Shown: in pieces, positions 17,662 to 26,762 of the stretch
How the letters are laid out: each line of letters opens with the position of its first letter
Position numbering within the stretch: the first letter of the stretch is position 1
Assembly (NCBI RefSeq): GCF_947501785.1
Contig: NZ_CANMXB010000001.1
Coordinates: 3,352,501-3,416,500, forward strand
Reading direction: 5' to 3'
DNA length: 64,000 nt
From: an uncultured Litoreibacter sp.
Lineage (GTDB): Bacteria; Pseudomonadota; Alphaproteobacteria; Rhodobacterales; Rhodobacteraceae
Notes under the pieces: model-generated
Database searches by the model: none
The model's input: the letters and a program-made list of their open reading frames with translations, nothing else
What the model was told of the DNA's origin: nothing
Made by a program: the position numbers and the translations under genes

Positions 17662-18171
17662 ATGAAGCTCACGAGTTCAATCACTGACTATGACCAGAAG
17701 TGGCCATCCCTCTTTCTAGAAGAAGCAGGACGGTTGTGGTCGGTGTTTGGCGATGCATGTATCGATATCCATCATGTTGGCAGCACTGCGGTTGAGGGAT
17801 TGGCTGCCAAACCCGAGATTGATGTTCTCGTGGTGGTTTCCAGCGCCAAGGGTTTGGACAATTGGCAGGCAGAACTGACTGGTCTAGGCTATAAGCGTGG
17901 TGGAGACTTGGCGGAGGGCCATCACTTCTTCAAACGCGATGTTGGTGGCAAAAGGACCCACAAGCTTCACTTCTGCGTTTCAGGTCACTCACAGATCAAC
18001 AGGATGCTTGGAATACGCGACCACTTGCGTAGTAATTCCGCGGATCGACGGGCTTATGCAGAGCTAAAGTTTCGTCTTAAGAAAGAAAACAGGACGGGGA
18101 TCGCAGAGTATCTGGCAGGCAAGGCACCGTTCCTGGACCAGCTAAATAGGAAAATCCAAACAAAGGCATAA
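17662..18171 (+). CDS. GrpB family protein (nucleotidyltransferase fold)
   Basis: 169 aa. DYDQKWPSLFLEEAGRL, DIHHVGSTAVEGLAAKPEIDVLVVV and KRTHKLHFCV are typical GrpB/UPF0157 motifs. H(V)GST with ID is the nucleotidyltransferase-like G-S-x(n)-D site. The DNA is less GC-rich than the neighbours on the right. Function unknown. Confidence 0.85.
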   Translation: MKLTSSITDYDQKWPSLFLEEAGRLWSVFGDACIDIHHVGSTAVEGLAAKPEIDVLVVVSSAKGLDNWQAELTGLGYKRGGDLAEGHHFFKRDVGGKRTHKLHFCVSGHSQINRMLGIRDHLRSNSADRRAYAELKFRLKKENRTGIAEYLAGKAPFLDQLNRKIQTKA

Positions 18172-18434
18172 CCGACCCCGCCTCACATAAGCATGGATGA
18201 CGATGGTACGTCGCACTGCATCTGAAGTTCGCTGTAAGCCATTCTTGGCCAAGGCTGCGCGGCGGCTCTGCGACTTTCGGGCGCCAAATCAGCCGTTGCC
18301 AGCATTTTTGCCGGGCCAATGGAATTCAGGTTAGTGCTCAAATGATGGCATCTCCACCTATTATGTTTCGGCGAGTGGCCAGTATGATCCTTGGGTTTTA
18401 CCTTTACAAAAAGTGAACGCCTTAGACTGCGAAC
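18172..18434. other. Gene-free stretch after GrpB gene
   Basis: No frame with motifs or a ribosome binding site. With the terminator region the gap reaches the dctP stop at 18490. Nothing else seen. Confidence 0.5.
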
Positions 18435-18463
18435 AAAAAAGGACGGCGGGAAGCCCGCCGTCC
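18435..18463 (-). terminator. Intrinsic terminator of the TRAP operon
   Basis: On the minus strand a perfect 10-bp stem (GGACGGCGGG) with CTT loop followed directly by six T. Located 27 bases after the dctP stop. Confidence 0.92.
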
Positions 18464-18489
18464 TGCTGTCAGACCTAATGATTTATCGG

Positions 18490-19491
18490 TCAGTTTACAC
18501 CTGCGATTGACTTCAACCGGTCCATGACTTCGTCACCTACCAGTTCGTTACCCAACTCGGCCCAAACCGGCTTCATGGCTTCGGCCCAGGCAGCGCGTTG
18601 TTCATCGTTCAGGTAGTGAACGCCGACACCTTCGCCCGCAATGTATTCTGCAGCCGATCCGTTGATCTCGGTGTTCTTGGCCATGTTCCATTCCGTCGCA
18701 TCCGCCAAGGCAGCTTGAACTTCCGTTTTCACATCGTCCGGCATCTCGTCCCACCACTGCTTGTTCGCACCTACCAGGTAGAAGGAGTATTGGTGGTCCG
18801 TCATCGTGATGTGGTCAACAAACTGATAAGTCGAGGAGCCGCGCCAAGAGTTCGGCGTCACTTCGCCCGCATCAATCACACCCTGTTGCAATGCGGTGGG
18901 TGCCTCGGACCAGTTGATGCCAACCGGATTTGCGCCGACCGCTTCCCAGGTTTTGACGAAGATCGGAGCGGATTGCACCCGCACCTTCAGTCCTTCGGCA
19001 TCACCAGGCAACAGGATCGGATTCTGGCCCTTATAACCCAGATCGCGGGGGCCGTTCATCCAGACCGCAACAATCTCGATATTCTGGTTGTTCAAGCCGG
19101 GCATGATCGCCTCGCGAATGGTCGGATCCGCAACGGCTTCCTGGATTTTCTCCGGCGTGTTCAGCATGAAGGGCAGCTGCAAGGCGGCAACCTTTGGCTC
19201 CACGGTGCTGTAGATACCGGCCGTGGGCGAGATGATATGTGTGCCACCAAGCTGCAGGCCCTGGATCTGGCTTTGCTGGTCAAAGAGCGTGCCACTGTGG
19301 TGCATCTCGACATTGATCTTGTCGCCGAGACGTTCCTCCAGCTGTGCGGTCAGGTAGTCGAATGTCTGGCCTTTTAGGCCTTTGTTATTGTTGTCATTCG
19401 ACATGACCATCTGAACTTGCGCCGAGGCCGTTCCTGCGGCCAGTGCAACTGTGGCCGTCAGGGCCAGTGTTTTTAGGGTTTGAGTAAGCAT
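18490..19491 (-). CDS. dctP: TRAP transporter solute-binding protein (DctP family)
   Basis: 333 aa with a signal peptide ending at about TASAQ (25). GGAGGAAGAA before the ATG. DctP features: EMHHSGTLFDQQSQIQGLQLG, LKVRVQSAPIFVKTWEAVGANPV with the carboxylate-binding Arg, and WSEAPTALQQGVIDAGE. Last gene of the SMP-30-dctQMP operon, then a terminator. Substrate probably a sugar acid or similar, given two lactonase-type neighbours. Confidence 0.9.
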   Translation of the reverse strand: MLTQTLKTLALTATVALAAGTASAQVQMVMSNDNNNKGLKGQTFDYLTAQLEERLGDKINVEMHHSGTLFDQQSQIQGLQLGGTHIISPTAGIYSTVEPKVAALQLPFMLNTPEKIQEAVADPTIREAIMPGLNNQNIEIVAVWMNGPRDLGYKGQNPILLPGDAEGLKVRVQSAPIFVKTWEAVGANPVGINWSEAPTALQQGVIDAGEVTPNSWRGSSTYQFVDHITMTDHQYSFYLVGANKQWWDEMPDDVKTEVQAALADATEWNMAKNTEINGSAAEYIAGEGVGVHYLNDEQRAAWAEAMKPVWAELGNELVGDEVMDRLKSIAGVN

Positions 19492-19534
19492 TTTCTTCCT
19501 CCTTAGAAAATTGAACGTGGGTTATTAACCGGCC

Positions 19535-20854
19535 TCATTGGGTGAGGCCGGGCAGTAGCAATGAGAGTGTCGGGATGTAGGTCACCAGCAGCAGCGTGAT
19601 GATCGTGGCGGCCATCCAAGGCACCGTGGCGCGGAACACCTGCAAGGGCGGGATGCCCGAGATTGAGCTGGCCACGAACAGGTTGATCCCCACCGGCGGC
19701 GTGATCAGCCCAAGCTCGATATTGACCACCATGATGATCGCGAAATGCACGGGGTCGATGCCCAAGCTTTCCGCCGCAGGCACCAGCAAAGGTGCAAAGA
19801 TCAGAATGGTTGGCACGCCTTCGAGAAAGAACCCCACGATGACCAACAGCAGGTTGACGCAAAGCAGGAACACAATTGGCGACAGGTTCATGTCCAAAAC
19901 GGCCTGCGCCATGGCGGCAGGCAGACCAATCTTCGTCAGGAAGAACCCAAACAGCAGCGCATTTGCGGTGATCCAGAAAATCATGCCGACGCGAGGACCG
20001 GTTTCGGCCGTGATCCGCAAGACGTCGCGTACCGACAACTCGCGGTAGATGAACATACCGATCAACATCGCCAGAACGGCGGCCACGGCTGCGGCCTCAG
20101 TCGGGGTGAAGATCGCGCCGCCATCATAGTAGATGCCCATAAGATCAAATTCAGGAAATCCGTAGATGCCAAAGACGATGAAAACGGGAAGCGACAGTGC
20201 CGGGAGGCTGGTCCGGAAAGCTCGGAACAGCTCGGTACCGGTTGCGCGGGATTTGACGGCGATGCCTTCACGGACTGCCAGGAACCGCGCCGTGAACAAA
20301 AGCAGCGCGCCATAGATGATCCCGGGAATGATTCCTGCGAGGAACAGGGCAGGGATCGAGGTCTCGGTCACAAAGCCATAGAGGATCAGTGGGATCGACG
20401 GTGGGATCAGGATGCCGATGGAGCCGGACGTGGCCAATGCACCAACGGCATATTTGGGTGAGTACCCCTCTTTCATCAGTGAGGGGTAGAGAATGTTGCC
20501 CACGGCTGCGACGGTGGCCGGGCTTGACCCGGAAATCGCCGCAAAGAAGATACAGGTCAGAACGGTCGTCATGCCGAGACCCGCGCGAAGGTGCCCCACC
20601 AAGGCCTGCGCAAGCGAGACCAAGCGTTGCACCAGCCCGCCCTTTTCCATCAGCCCTGCGGCGAGGAAGAAGAACGGGATGGCCATCAATGTGAAGTGGT
20701 TCAGGTTTGAGAAAATCTTCTGCCCGACAATACCATCAGGGATTGGCGAAAAGATCATTGAGGCTATCAGAGCGGAGCCGCCAAGTGCCACAGCAATTGG
20801 CGCGCCGACCGCGATGATCACGAAGAAAATGATTATCAGTGTGACAAAGGCCAT
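19535..20854 (-). CDS. dctM: TRAP transporter large permease (DctM family)
   Basis: 439 aa, about 12 hydrophobic segments. Typical stretches: LMAIPFFFLAAGLMEKGG, FFAAISGSSPATVAAVG, GSIGILIPPSIPLILYG and LGLITPPVGINLFVASSI. Start codon overlaps the dctQ stop (ATGA). Na+-dependent transport with DctP and DctQ. Confidence 0.95.
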   Translation of the reverse strand: MAFVTLIIIFFVIIAVGAPIAVALGGSALIASMIFSPIPDGIVGQKIFSNLNHFTLMAIPFFFLAAGLMEKGGLVQRLVSLAQALVGHLRAGLGMTTVLTCIFFAAISGSSPATVAAVGNILYPSLMKEGYSPKYAVGALATSGSIGILIPPSIPLILYGFVTETSIPALFLAGIIPGIIYGALLLFTARFLAVREGIAVKSRATGTELFRAFRTSLPALSLPVFIVFGIYGFPEFDLMGIYYDGGAIFTPTEAAAVAAVLAMLIGMFIYRELSVRDVLRITAETGPRVGMIFWITANALLFGFFLTKIGLPAAMAQAVLDMNLSPIVFLLCVNLLLVIVGFFLEGVPTILIFAPLLVPAAESLGIDPVHFAIIMVVNIELGLITPPVGINLFVASSISGIPPLQVFRATVPWMAATIITLLLVTYIPTLSLLLPGLTQ

Positions 20855-21396
20855 CAGTCCACAATCCCCTTGTCTGTCAGGTCGCCGACTTTCTGTCGGA
20901 AGGTGGCATCAGGCGCATGGCTGGCGGGGTCGGACCACAAGGCCCAAGCCAATAGGCCGTAGCGAATGAGCATAAGAAAGGTGATGATCGGGACGATCAG
21001 GAACGGATAGACTTGTTTGATCCCCAGTTCCGGATGGGTCGCATTGATCATGTCGAGGAAGCTCGCGTAGAAAATGCTGTCCCACAGGAAGTAGCAGGCC
21101 AGCAGGAACGCGCCTCCTATGGCCAGAAAATTCAGCACGGCGCGCGCCGTTTCCCCGACGAGGCCGGGCAACAATTCGACACGCGGGTGATACCCTTCAC
21201 GCACAGCGCGAACGGCGCCAATCAGCATGGCCCAGATCAAAGCCGTGACCAGCCCCGCCTCAAGCCAGTGGATGCCGGTGTTGAAGACATAGCGCAACAC
21301 CACCTGTAGGAAGGCAAACGCCAATCCAATCAAGGTCAGGACCACCATGGCCCAGATCTCGACTGTGGACAGCAGCCCATCAAATTTCTTGATCAC
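20854..21396 (-). CDS. dctQ: TRAP transporter small permease (DctQ family)
   Basis: 180 aa from GTG 21396, which follows GGGAGG at five bases. The frame stays open to 21618 but that stretch overlaps the upstream SMP-30 gene. Four hydrophobic segments; IGLAFAFLQVVLRYVFN and ALIWAMLIGAVRAVREGYHPRVELL are characteristic. Confidence 0.9.
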   Translation of the reverse strand: MIKKFDGLLSTVEIWAMVVLTLIGLAFAFLQVVLRYVFNTGIHWLEAGLVTALIWAMLIGAVRAVREGYHPRVELLPGLVGETARAVLNFLAIGGAFLLACYFLWDSIFYASFLDMINATHPELGIKQVYPFLIVPIITFLMLIRYGLLAWALWSDPASHAPDATFRQKVGDLTDKGIVD

Positions 21397-21431
21397 GTTT
21401 TCCTCCCTTGCGCCGTCCCACCCGGCTGTTT

Positions 21432-22355
21432 TCAGTCCTGATGGGAAAACATCGTTTTGCCGGCAAAGGGCAGTTCTACCCGCAGGATCGACGATGTTTC
21501 GGCTTCTGTTATGTACAGATGGCGTCCCTCCGGACCGCCAAATGCACAGTTTGCTGTCAGTAGTCCCTCGGGCGATCTGATCCGTATCATCGGCTCTCCC
21601 AGCCGTGACATGACCCATACGGTGCCTAGCCCCATATGGCCGATGATCAGTTCGCCTCCTTCTCCGAGCGCCAGACCGTCTGGACCTGCAAGCCCACCGG
21701 ACAATTGAATGAACGTGCCGGTCTTAACGACGGTCCGGCCACCCGGGAGAAACCGCACACGCCACACCGCATTCATGCGGGTGACGGCGAGATAAAGCTG
21801 TTCTTCGGTTTCATTAAAAACCAGCCCGTTCGGGCTTGGGATGTTGGAAATCAGGCAGTCCAGTTCGCCGGTGGTCCTGCGGCAGAACAAGCGGCCATAA
21901 GGCGCGTGCAATCCGCTTTGCCCTTGATCGGTAAAGTACAGGTCGCCGTTTGAGGCGAAATGCAAATCATTCACACCGAAGAATTGTTCCAACCCCGGCC
22001 GGGTGAGGTAGTCCTCGATCTTGCCTGACACCGGGTCCAGGACCAAGATGCCGCGCGCATGATCAGCAATGAAGATACGCCCGTCTTTATGAATTTTCAG
22101 CCCGTTTGGCTCGCCATCGTAGTCAGCAACGACAGAGAATTCACCCTTCGCGTCACATCGCAAAATCCGCCCATGGCAAATGTCGACACAATAGAGGTTC
22201 CCGTCGCGATCAAAGGATGGGCCTTCGAGAAAGGCGCGGAAGGTCTTTCCCGGGTGCTGCACCTTGCCCCAATCAGACGTCGACTGAGGTGCCAGCTCTG
22301 CGGGCACACGGGCAAAAAGATCAGCCGTCGTGTCTTTTGGTGGTGGAAAGAACAT
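21432..22355 (-). CDS. SMP-30 / gluconolactonase-family beta-propeller hydrolase
   Basis: 307 aa, near the usual length. EGPSFDRDGNLYCVDI supplies the metal-binding Glu, GEPNGLKIHKDGRIFIADH, FGVNDLHFASNGDLYFTDQG, SPNGLVFNETEEQLYL (Asn ligand) and AGPDGLALGEGGELII (Asp). These enzymes open sugar-acid lactones with Ca2+ or Zn2+. First gene of the TRAP operon. Together with the divergent PDC-hydrolase-type gene it points to a lactone or aldonate substrate. Confidence 0.88.
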   Translation of the reverse strand: MFFPPPKDTTADLFARVPAELAPQSTSDWGKVQHPGKTFRAFLEGPSFDRDGNLYCVDICHGRILRCDAKGEFSVVADYDGEPNGLKIHKDGRIFIADHARGILVLDPVSGKIEDYLTRPGLEQFFGVNDLHFASNGDLYFTDQGQSGLHAPYGRLFCRRTTGELDCLISNIPSPNGLVFNETEEQLYLAVTRMNAVWRVRFLPGGRTVVKTGTFIQLSGGLAGPDGLALGEGGELIIGHMGLGTVWVMSRLGEPMIRIRSPEGLLTANCAFGGPEGRHLYITEAETSSILRVELPFAGKTMFSHQD

Positions 22356-22366
22356 GTGCCCCCAGA

Positions 22367-22394
22367 ATTGCTTTTATAAAACTGTAAATGCAAT
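22367..22394. promoter_or_regulatory. Imperfect 28-bp palindrome in divergent promoter
   Basis: ATTGCTTTTA-N8-TAAATGCAAT, 9 of 10 positions symmetric. It lies between the starts of the SMP-30/TRAP operon and the amidohydrolase, so one regulator could control both. The nearby HutC-type GntR is a candidate. Confidence 0.5.
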
Positions 22395-22434
22395 ATAGAG
22401 GCTAGATCAACAAAAAAGGTAGTCCTTTCCTAAA

Positions 22435-23301
22435 ATGACCACTCAATTTGCCATTACAGACGCGCATACCCATGTTTTTCTTCCAGAAAAATTCACACTG
22501 GCGAAGGAGAGATCCTACACGCCCGGGTCCGCAACCGTAGCCAATCTTGAAGAACATCTGATTCGAGTCGGCGCAAAAAAGGTAGTTATTGTTCAGCCAA
22601 GTCCACATGGGGTCGACAATCGCCCGACCCTTCAAGCGCTACGAGAGCTGGGTCACGACAAAGCGCGAGGCGTTTGTGTGGTCGACCCGCAGGCAGCATC
22701 CAAAGATACTATGCAGTCATTATGGGATAGTGGCGTCCGTGGCCTACGGGCAAATCTGAAAACCGCTGGTGTGAGTGCCGCCAAGGATGCGGAGCGGCAG
22801 CTCGATACACTATCGCGCGCCATGAAAGAAACGGACTTCATTTTGCAGGTATTTCTCCCTGTGCAGGTGACCATCGCGTTAAGGTCCAAATTCGAAAATC
22901 TGGGGCGCCCGGTCATTCTAGACCATTTCGGCGGCCTCAAGACGTCGAGCGTGACATTGGCCTCTGACGTGTCGGGCCTTTTGGATGTGCTGAGCCTTCC
23001 CAATGTGATCTTGAAAGCGTCAGGCGCGTGCCGCGTTAGGGACTATGCTGTAACGTCAGCAGCACTCGATAAGATCGCCCCGGAACTGTTCGCCGCCGCG
23101 CGCGGGCGTGTGATCTGGGGCAGCGATTGGCCACATACTGGAAAGTCCTCCGATCGCGCACAACGGCATTTGTCGCAGATCGAACCTTTCATGGACGTTG
23201 ATGATCGAGCCAGCTTGGACGACATAAAGAAATGGTCCGGAAATCATAAGGTTTTTCAGGAGATCACCCAAGACACGGCAAACGCGCTCTTTGGACTTTA
23301 G
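22435..23301 (+). CDS. Amidohydrolase-family lactonase (2-pyrone-4,6-dicarboxylate hydrolase-like)
   Basis: 288 aa TIM-barrel hydrolase. N-terminal metal motif TDAHTHVF, VVIVQPSPHGVDNR, VDPQAASKD, GRPVILDHFGGL (His) and VIWGSDWPHTG with the catalytic Asp near the C-terminus. The family includes PDC hydrolase (LigI), L-fucono- and galactaro-lactonases. Divergent from the SMP-30/TRAP operon; its stop overlaps that of the convergent GntR gene by 4 bases. Confidence 0.82.
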   Translation: MTTQFAITDAHTHVFLPEKFTLAKERSYTPGSATVANLEEHLIRVGAKKVVIVQPSPHGVDNRPTLQALRELGHDKARGVCVVDPQAASKDTMQSLWDSGVRGLRANLKTAGVSAAKDAERQLDTLSRAMKETDFILQVFLPVQVTIALRSKFENLGRPVILDHFGGLKTSSVTLASDVSGLLDVLSLPNVILKASGACRVRDYAVTSAALDKIAPELFAAARGRVIWGSDWPHTGKSSDRAQRHLSQIEPFMDVDDRASLDDIKKWSGNHKVFQEITQDTANALFGL

Positions 23302-24029
23302 GAGCCGCCCGCAACAGTCGCTGTGTAGCGGAACGAGAATGGCTCCACGTAATATGACTCCCCATGCAGGATGACCTGCTCGTCATCTGACAAGATCGTA
23401 TGGGATCGAACCAGTAGTGGTGCACCAACTGAAATACCCATATCCTCCGCTTGAGTGGTGTTGGCGCAAACGGCGCGCAGGGCGGCATCAATGCGCCCGA
23501 TACGAAGCCCCAATCCTTCCTCGACGATCTGGTGTCCCCCCTGCGTTTCCAACGCGTGAAGCGAGACGTCCCAGGTGATCTCAGGAGAGAGATATCTCAC
23601 CTCAGAGCCGATGCAGGTCTCATCGATAAACCTCAGCCGATAGAGGCACATGACAGGGGCACCGGGCGGCACGCCGATTTTCGGGCCTACATGCTGCGGA
23701 ACCGAGGTCTTTGCGTAAGAGACCAGCCGATAGGAAACCCGGTCGCCAGACACGGCCATTTCGCTTTCAAAAGATTGGATATTGTGAATGTCGAGGGCCA
23801 CTTTCACCGAAGCGTCATCGTCAATGCGGGCGGCAAATGTCCCGCTGCCAGCCTTGCGCGTCACCATGCCTTCATTGGCAAGCCGCATCATCACGGCCTG
23901 CACAGTAGACCGGCTTACCGAGAACTCCGCGGCGATCTTCTTTTCCGTTGGCAATCGCGCGCCAGTTGCAATCTTTCCACTGCGGATACCGTCCGCGAAC
24001 TTGTCATAGATTCTCTGCTTGGCTGACAT
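23298..24029 (-). CDS. GntR-family regulator of the HutC/UTRA type
   Basis: 243 aa from ATG 24029; an in-frame ATG at 24062 is possible and neither has a clear Shine-Dalgarno. Winged helix QRIYDKFADGIRSGKIATGA, RLPTEKKIAAEFSVSRSTVQ (about 5-65). UTRA effector domain from 85: PPGAPVMCLYRLRFIDET, LGLRIGRIDAALRAV and the C-terminal LHGESYYVEPFSFRYTA. Placed between the TRAP/lactonase block and the aconitase gene, so it may control either. Confidence 0.85.
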   Translation of the reverse strand: MSAKQRIYDKFADGIRSGKIATGARLPTEKKIAAEFSVSRSTVQAVMMRLANEGMVTRKAGSGTFAARIDDDASVKVALDIHNIQSFESEMAVSGDRVSYRLVSYAKTSVPQHVGPKIGVPPGAPVMCLYRLRFIDETCIGSEVRYLSPEITWDVSLHALETQGGHQIVEEGLGLRIGRIDAALRAVCANTTQAEDMGISVGAPLLVRSHTILSDDEQVILHGESYYVEPFSFRYTATVAGGS

Positions 24030-24081
24030 GCCCCTGTCCCGACAATATGTGTGTTTACCCATCCCCGTCGCGAGACAGCAA

Positions 24082-24099
24082 TCATTTCAATTCAAATGA
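24082..24099. promoter_or_regulatory. Inverted repeat upstream of the HutC-type gene
   Basis: TCATTT-N6-AAATGA, perfect 6-bp arms, in the gap between the aconitase-like gene and the GntR gene. Could be an autoregulatory site; its AT-rich composition makes chance possible. Confidence 0.35.
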
Positions 24100-24132
24100 G
24101 TAGCCAAATATCAAAGGATGACAACTGTTGAT

Positions 24133-26739
24133 TTAGCTTAGGCTCGACTCAAGTATGCTTGGCAGAACACCGCCGCATTTCAGGAGATCAACATCCTGCT
24201 GTGTTTCCAAGGCAGCGCGGCAGTGGATCGGCACCTCAGGTCCTTCCGGTCGGACTAACCGAACGGGAATTTCACTTCGGACAGATACTTGCGTCGCTCG
24301 CGCGTCGATCTCAAATATGTCTGCGGCGGAGATGCCTAGGCTTTGTGGGTCAATATCCCCTTCTATCTGAAGAGGCAGAATACCCATTCCGATCAGATTG
24401 GTGCGGTGGATGCGTTCAAAGCTGCGCGCGATCACGGCTCTGGTGCCAAGAAGCGCGACACCCTTTGCGGCCCAGTCGCGGCTGGAACCCATGCCGTAGC
24501 GATCCCCGGCCAGCAGGACAGCGCTTTGCCCGCGTCGCGCCAGCAGATCAGCCGCTTCAAATACGGGCAACACCTGTCCGTCCTCCAGCACCGTTTCAAA
24601 TGGCGCAAGCCCCTGTTGCAAGTGGTTGCGCACCAATCTGTTGGTGAACAACCCGCGCAGCATAACCTCCCAATTTCCACGATAGGCGGCATAGACATTT
24701 AGATTGTCAGCTGCGGCACCGCGCTCAATTAGCCACTGACCGGCGGCACTGTCCGCAGAGATCGCACCGGCCGGAGAAATGTGATCGGTGGTGATGTCAT
24801 CGCCCAGAACCATCAAAGGTTTCGCAGCATACTGCCCCAGCCGGGTGGTCTGTCCGGCAGATGCAAATTTCGGGCACCGCAAGTAGCGGGAGGACTCATC
24901 CCACGGAAATTGAAGGGTTTGCGGCGCGTCAATGGCGTCCCAAGCTAGGCTTTTGCTGGCCGATGCAAAGGCGCGTGGGACGTCTTCGGCGCGATACGCC
25001 TCACTCAGGAGTTGCGAAGTCTCATCGGGGTCCGGCCAGATATCGGACAGGAACACCGGCGCGCCATCAGGTCCGACACCCAACGCATCCGTTTTGATGT
25101 CGCCATGCATGTCACCCTTCACTGCATAGGCGACCACGAGCGGCGGCGAGGCCAGAAAACCCAGATCAAGTTTGGGATGCACACGACCCGGAAAATTCCG
25201 GTTACCAGACAAAACAGCCACAATGGCCTTACCGTTGCTCAAGGCTTTTTCGACGGGGGGCGGCAAGCTCCCGGAGTTTCCGATGCAGGTCGTGCAGCCA
25301 TGACCGACCACATCAAATCCAAGAGCCGACAAATCCCGGTCCAGTCCGGCCCGCTTGAGCAAGGCCCGCGCGGAGGGCGATCCCGGCGCGAGGGACGTCT
25401 TGACCCAAGGGGCCGAAGACAACCCCAGAGCTTGAGCGTTTCGGGCCAGCACTCCAGCCGCGACTAGAAGCGATGGGTCGGACGTGTTGGTGCAACTTGT
25501 AATGGCGGCAATTCCGACAGCGCCGTCAGGGACTTCGTCATTGATGTCGCTAACCTGGGTCAGTTCGCGCCCTATCGCTGATGCGATCCTTGTCGCAGCC
25601 TCGCCGGGCTGGCACCGATCCTGCGGGCGGCGTGGGCCGGAAATGACAGACGAAATCGCCGAAAGATCAAGCGCAAGCACCCGGTCGTATTTCGGTTTCG
25701 CTTCCGGGTCAAACCACAGGTCCATTGCTCGAAACACGGGCTCGATCTGCGCACAATGCGTCGCGTCGCGACCTGTGCGTCTGAGGTAGTCCACCGTTGT
25801 CTGGTCAACCGGAAAGTACCCCGTGGACGCGCCGTATTCAGGTGCCATGTTGGCGACAATCGCCCGGGCGTCGGCGTTCAATGTCGACACGCCAGGGCCA
25901 AAGAACTCTACAAATTCTCCCGTTACGCCCATCTCGCGCAAGCGGTGTGTGACCTCAAGCGCCAGATCGGTGGCGAAGCTTCCGGCAGGCAACAGCCCCG
26001 TGAGGAAAACGCCAACGGTCTTTGGTACTGCCAAGGACACGGTTTGGCCGAACATGACGCTTTCTGCTTCCAATCCGCCGACGCCCCAGGCCATCACGCC
26101 TATGCCGTTGATCATGGTGGTGTGGCTGTCAGTTCCTAATAGCATGTCAGGGTGCGCAAAACCGTCCGCATCGACCTCAACGACTGACGCGAGTTGCTCA
26201 AGGTTGAGCGTGTGCATGATCCCCGTTCCAGGCGGATGAACCCTTACGCCATCCATCGTTTGCGAGGCCCATTTCATGAACGCATAGCGTTCTGCGTTGC
26301 GTGCGTATTCGGTTTTCGCATTCCTTTGGAAGGCGTCCGGACTGCCGTAGGCATCGACGGCCAGGGAGTGATCCACAGACACGTCAACCGGCAATGTCGG
26401 CGACAGGACGCCGGGATCACTGCCCGCCTCGGCCACGGCATCACGCAGCCCCGCAACATCCGCCAAGGCGGGCGTGCAGGTTGTGTCGTGCATCAACAGC
26501 CTGTTTGGCCGAAACAGGAACTCAAACCCGTCGCTGTTCTGCCCATTCAGCGATAGCAACATCGACTCAATCGCGCCGCCAGCCCGAATGTGATTCTCGC
26601 ATAACAGCCTGACAATGACGGGCAGTGTTGGCAGAAGGTCGCCAAGAATGCCCGGCAAGTCTGTGACCTGAAGGCTTCCGCCTTCGACGTCGACAGACAG
26701 CTGCGCGATCCTGCGAGGCTGGGTTGGCAGATCAGTCAC
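24133..26739 (-). CDS. Aconitase-family hydratase (AcnA type)
   Basis: About 868 aa from GTG 26739, chosen because no ATG is available; the frame is open upstream into the rraA-like gene. Domains in AcnA order: VDHSLAVDAYG, RNAERYAFMKWASQTMDGV, LLGTDSHTTMINGIGVMAWG, AAITSCTNTSDPS (first cluster Cys), GCTTCIGNSG (two more), VLSGNRNFPGRVHP, GDDITTDHISPAGAI, GDRYGMGSSRDWAAKG and SFERIHRTNLIGMGILPL. All Fe-S ligands are present. It diverges from housekeeping AcnA (DTTCTPALADVAG where DFTGVPAVVDLA is usual), so with its operon a substrate other than citrate is likely. Confidence 0.85.
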   Translation of the reverse strand: MTDLPTQPRRIAQLSVDVEGGSLQVTDLPGILGDLLPTLPVIVRLLCENHIRAGGAIESMLLSLNGQNSDGFEFLFRPNRLLMHDTTCTPALADVAGLRDAVAEAGSDPGVLSPTLPVDVSVDHSLAVDAYGSPDAFQRNAKTEYARNAERYAFMKWASQTMDGVRVHPPGTGIMHTLNLEQLASVVEVDADGFAHPDMLLGTDSHTTMINGIGVMAWGVGGLEAESVMFGQTVSLAVPKTVGVFLTGLLPAGSFATDLALEVTHRLREMGVTGEFVEFFGPGVSTLNADARAIVANMAPEYGASTGYFPVDQTTVDYLRRTGRDATHCAQIEPVFRAMDLWFDPEAKPKYDRVLALDLSAISSVISGPRRPQDRCQPGEAATRIASAIGRELTQVSDINDEVPDGAVGIAAITSCTNTSDPSLLVAAGVLARNAQALGLSSAPWVKTSLAPGSPSARALLKRAGLDRDLSALGFDVVGHGCTTCIGNSGSLPPPVEKALSNGKAIVAVLSGNRNFPGRVHPKLDLGFLASPPLVVAYAVKGDMHGDIKTDALGVGPDGAPVFLSDIWPDPDETSQLLSEAYRAEDVPRAFASASKSLAWDAIDAPQTLQFPWDESSRYLRCPKFASAGQTTRLGQYAAKPLMVLGDDITTDHISPAGAISADSAAGQWLIERGAAADNLNVYAAYRGNWEVMLRGLFTNRLVRNHLQQGLAPFETVLEDGQVLPVFEAADLLARRGQSAVLLAGDRYGMGSSRDWAAKGVALLGTRAVIARSFERIHRTNLIGMGILPLQIEGDIDPQSLGISAADIFEIDARATQVSVRSEIPVRLVRPEGPEVPIHCRAALETQQDVDLLKCGGVLPSILESSLS

Positions 26740-26762
26740 GCCGTACGATCCAAGCCGCGCAA

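Noticed and set aside
21396-21618. N-terminal extension of dctQ
   Set aside because: Would overlap the SMP-30 gene heavily; GTG 21396 has a good ribosome binding site and gives a normal DctQ length.
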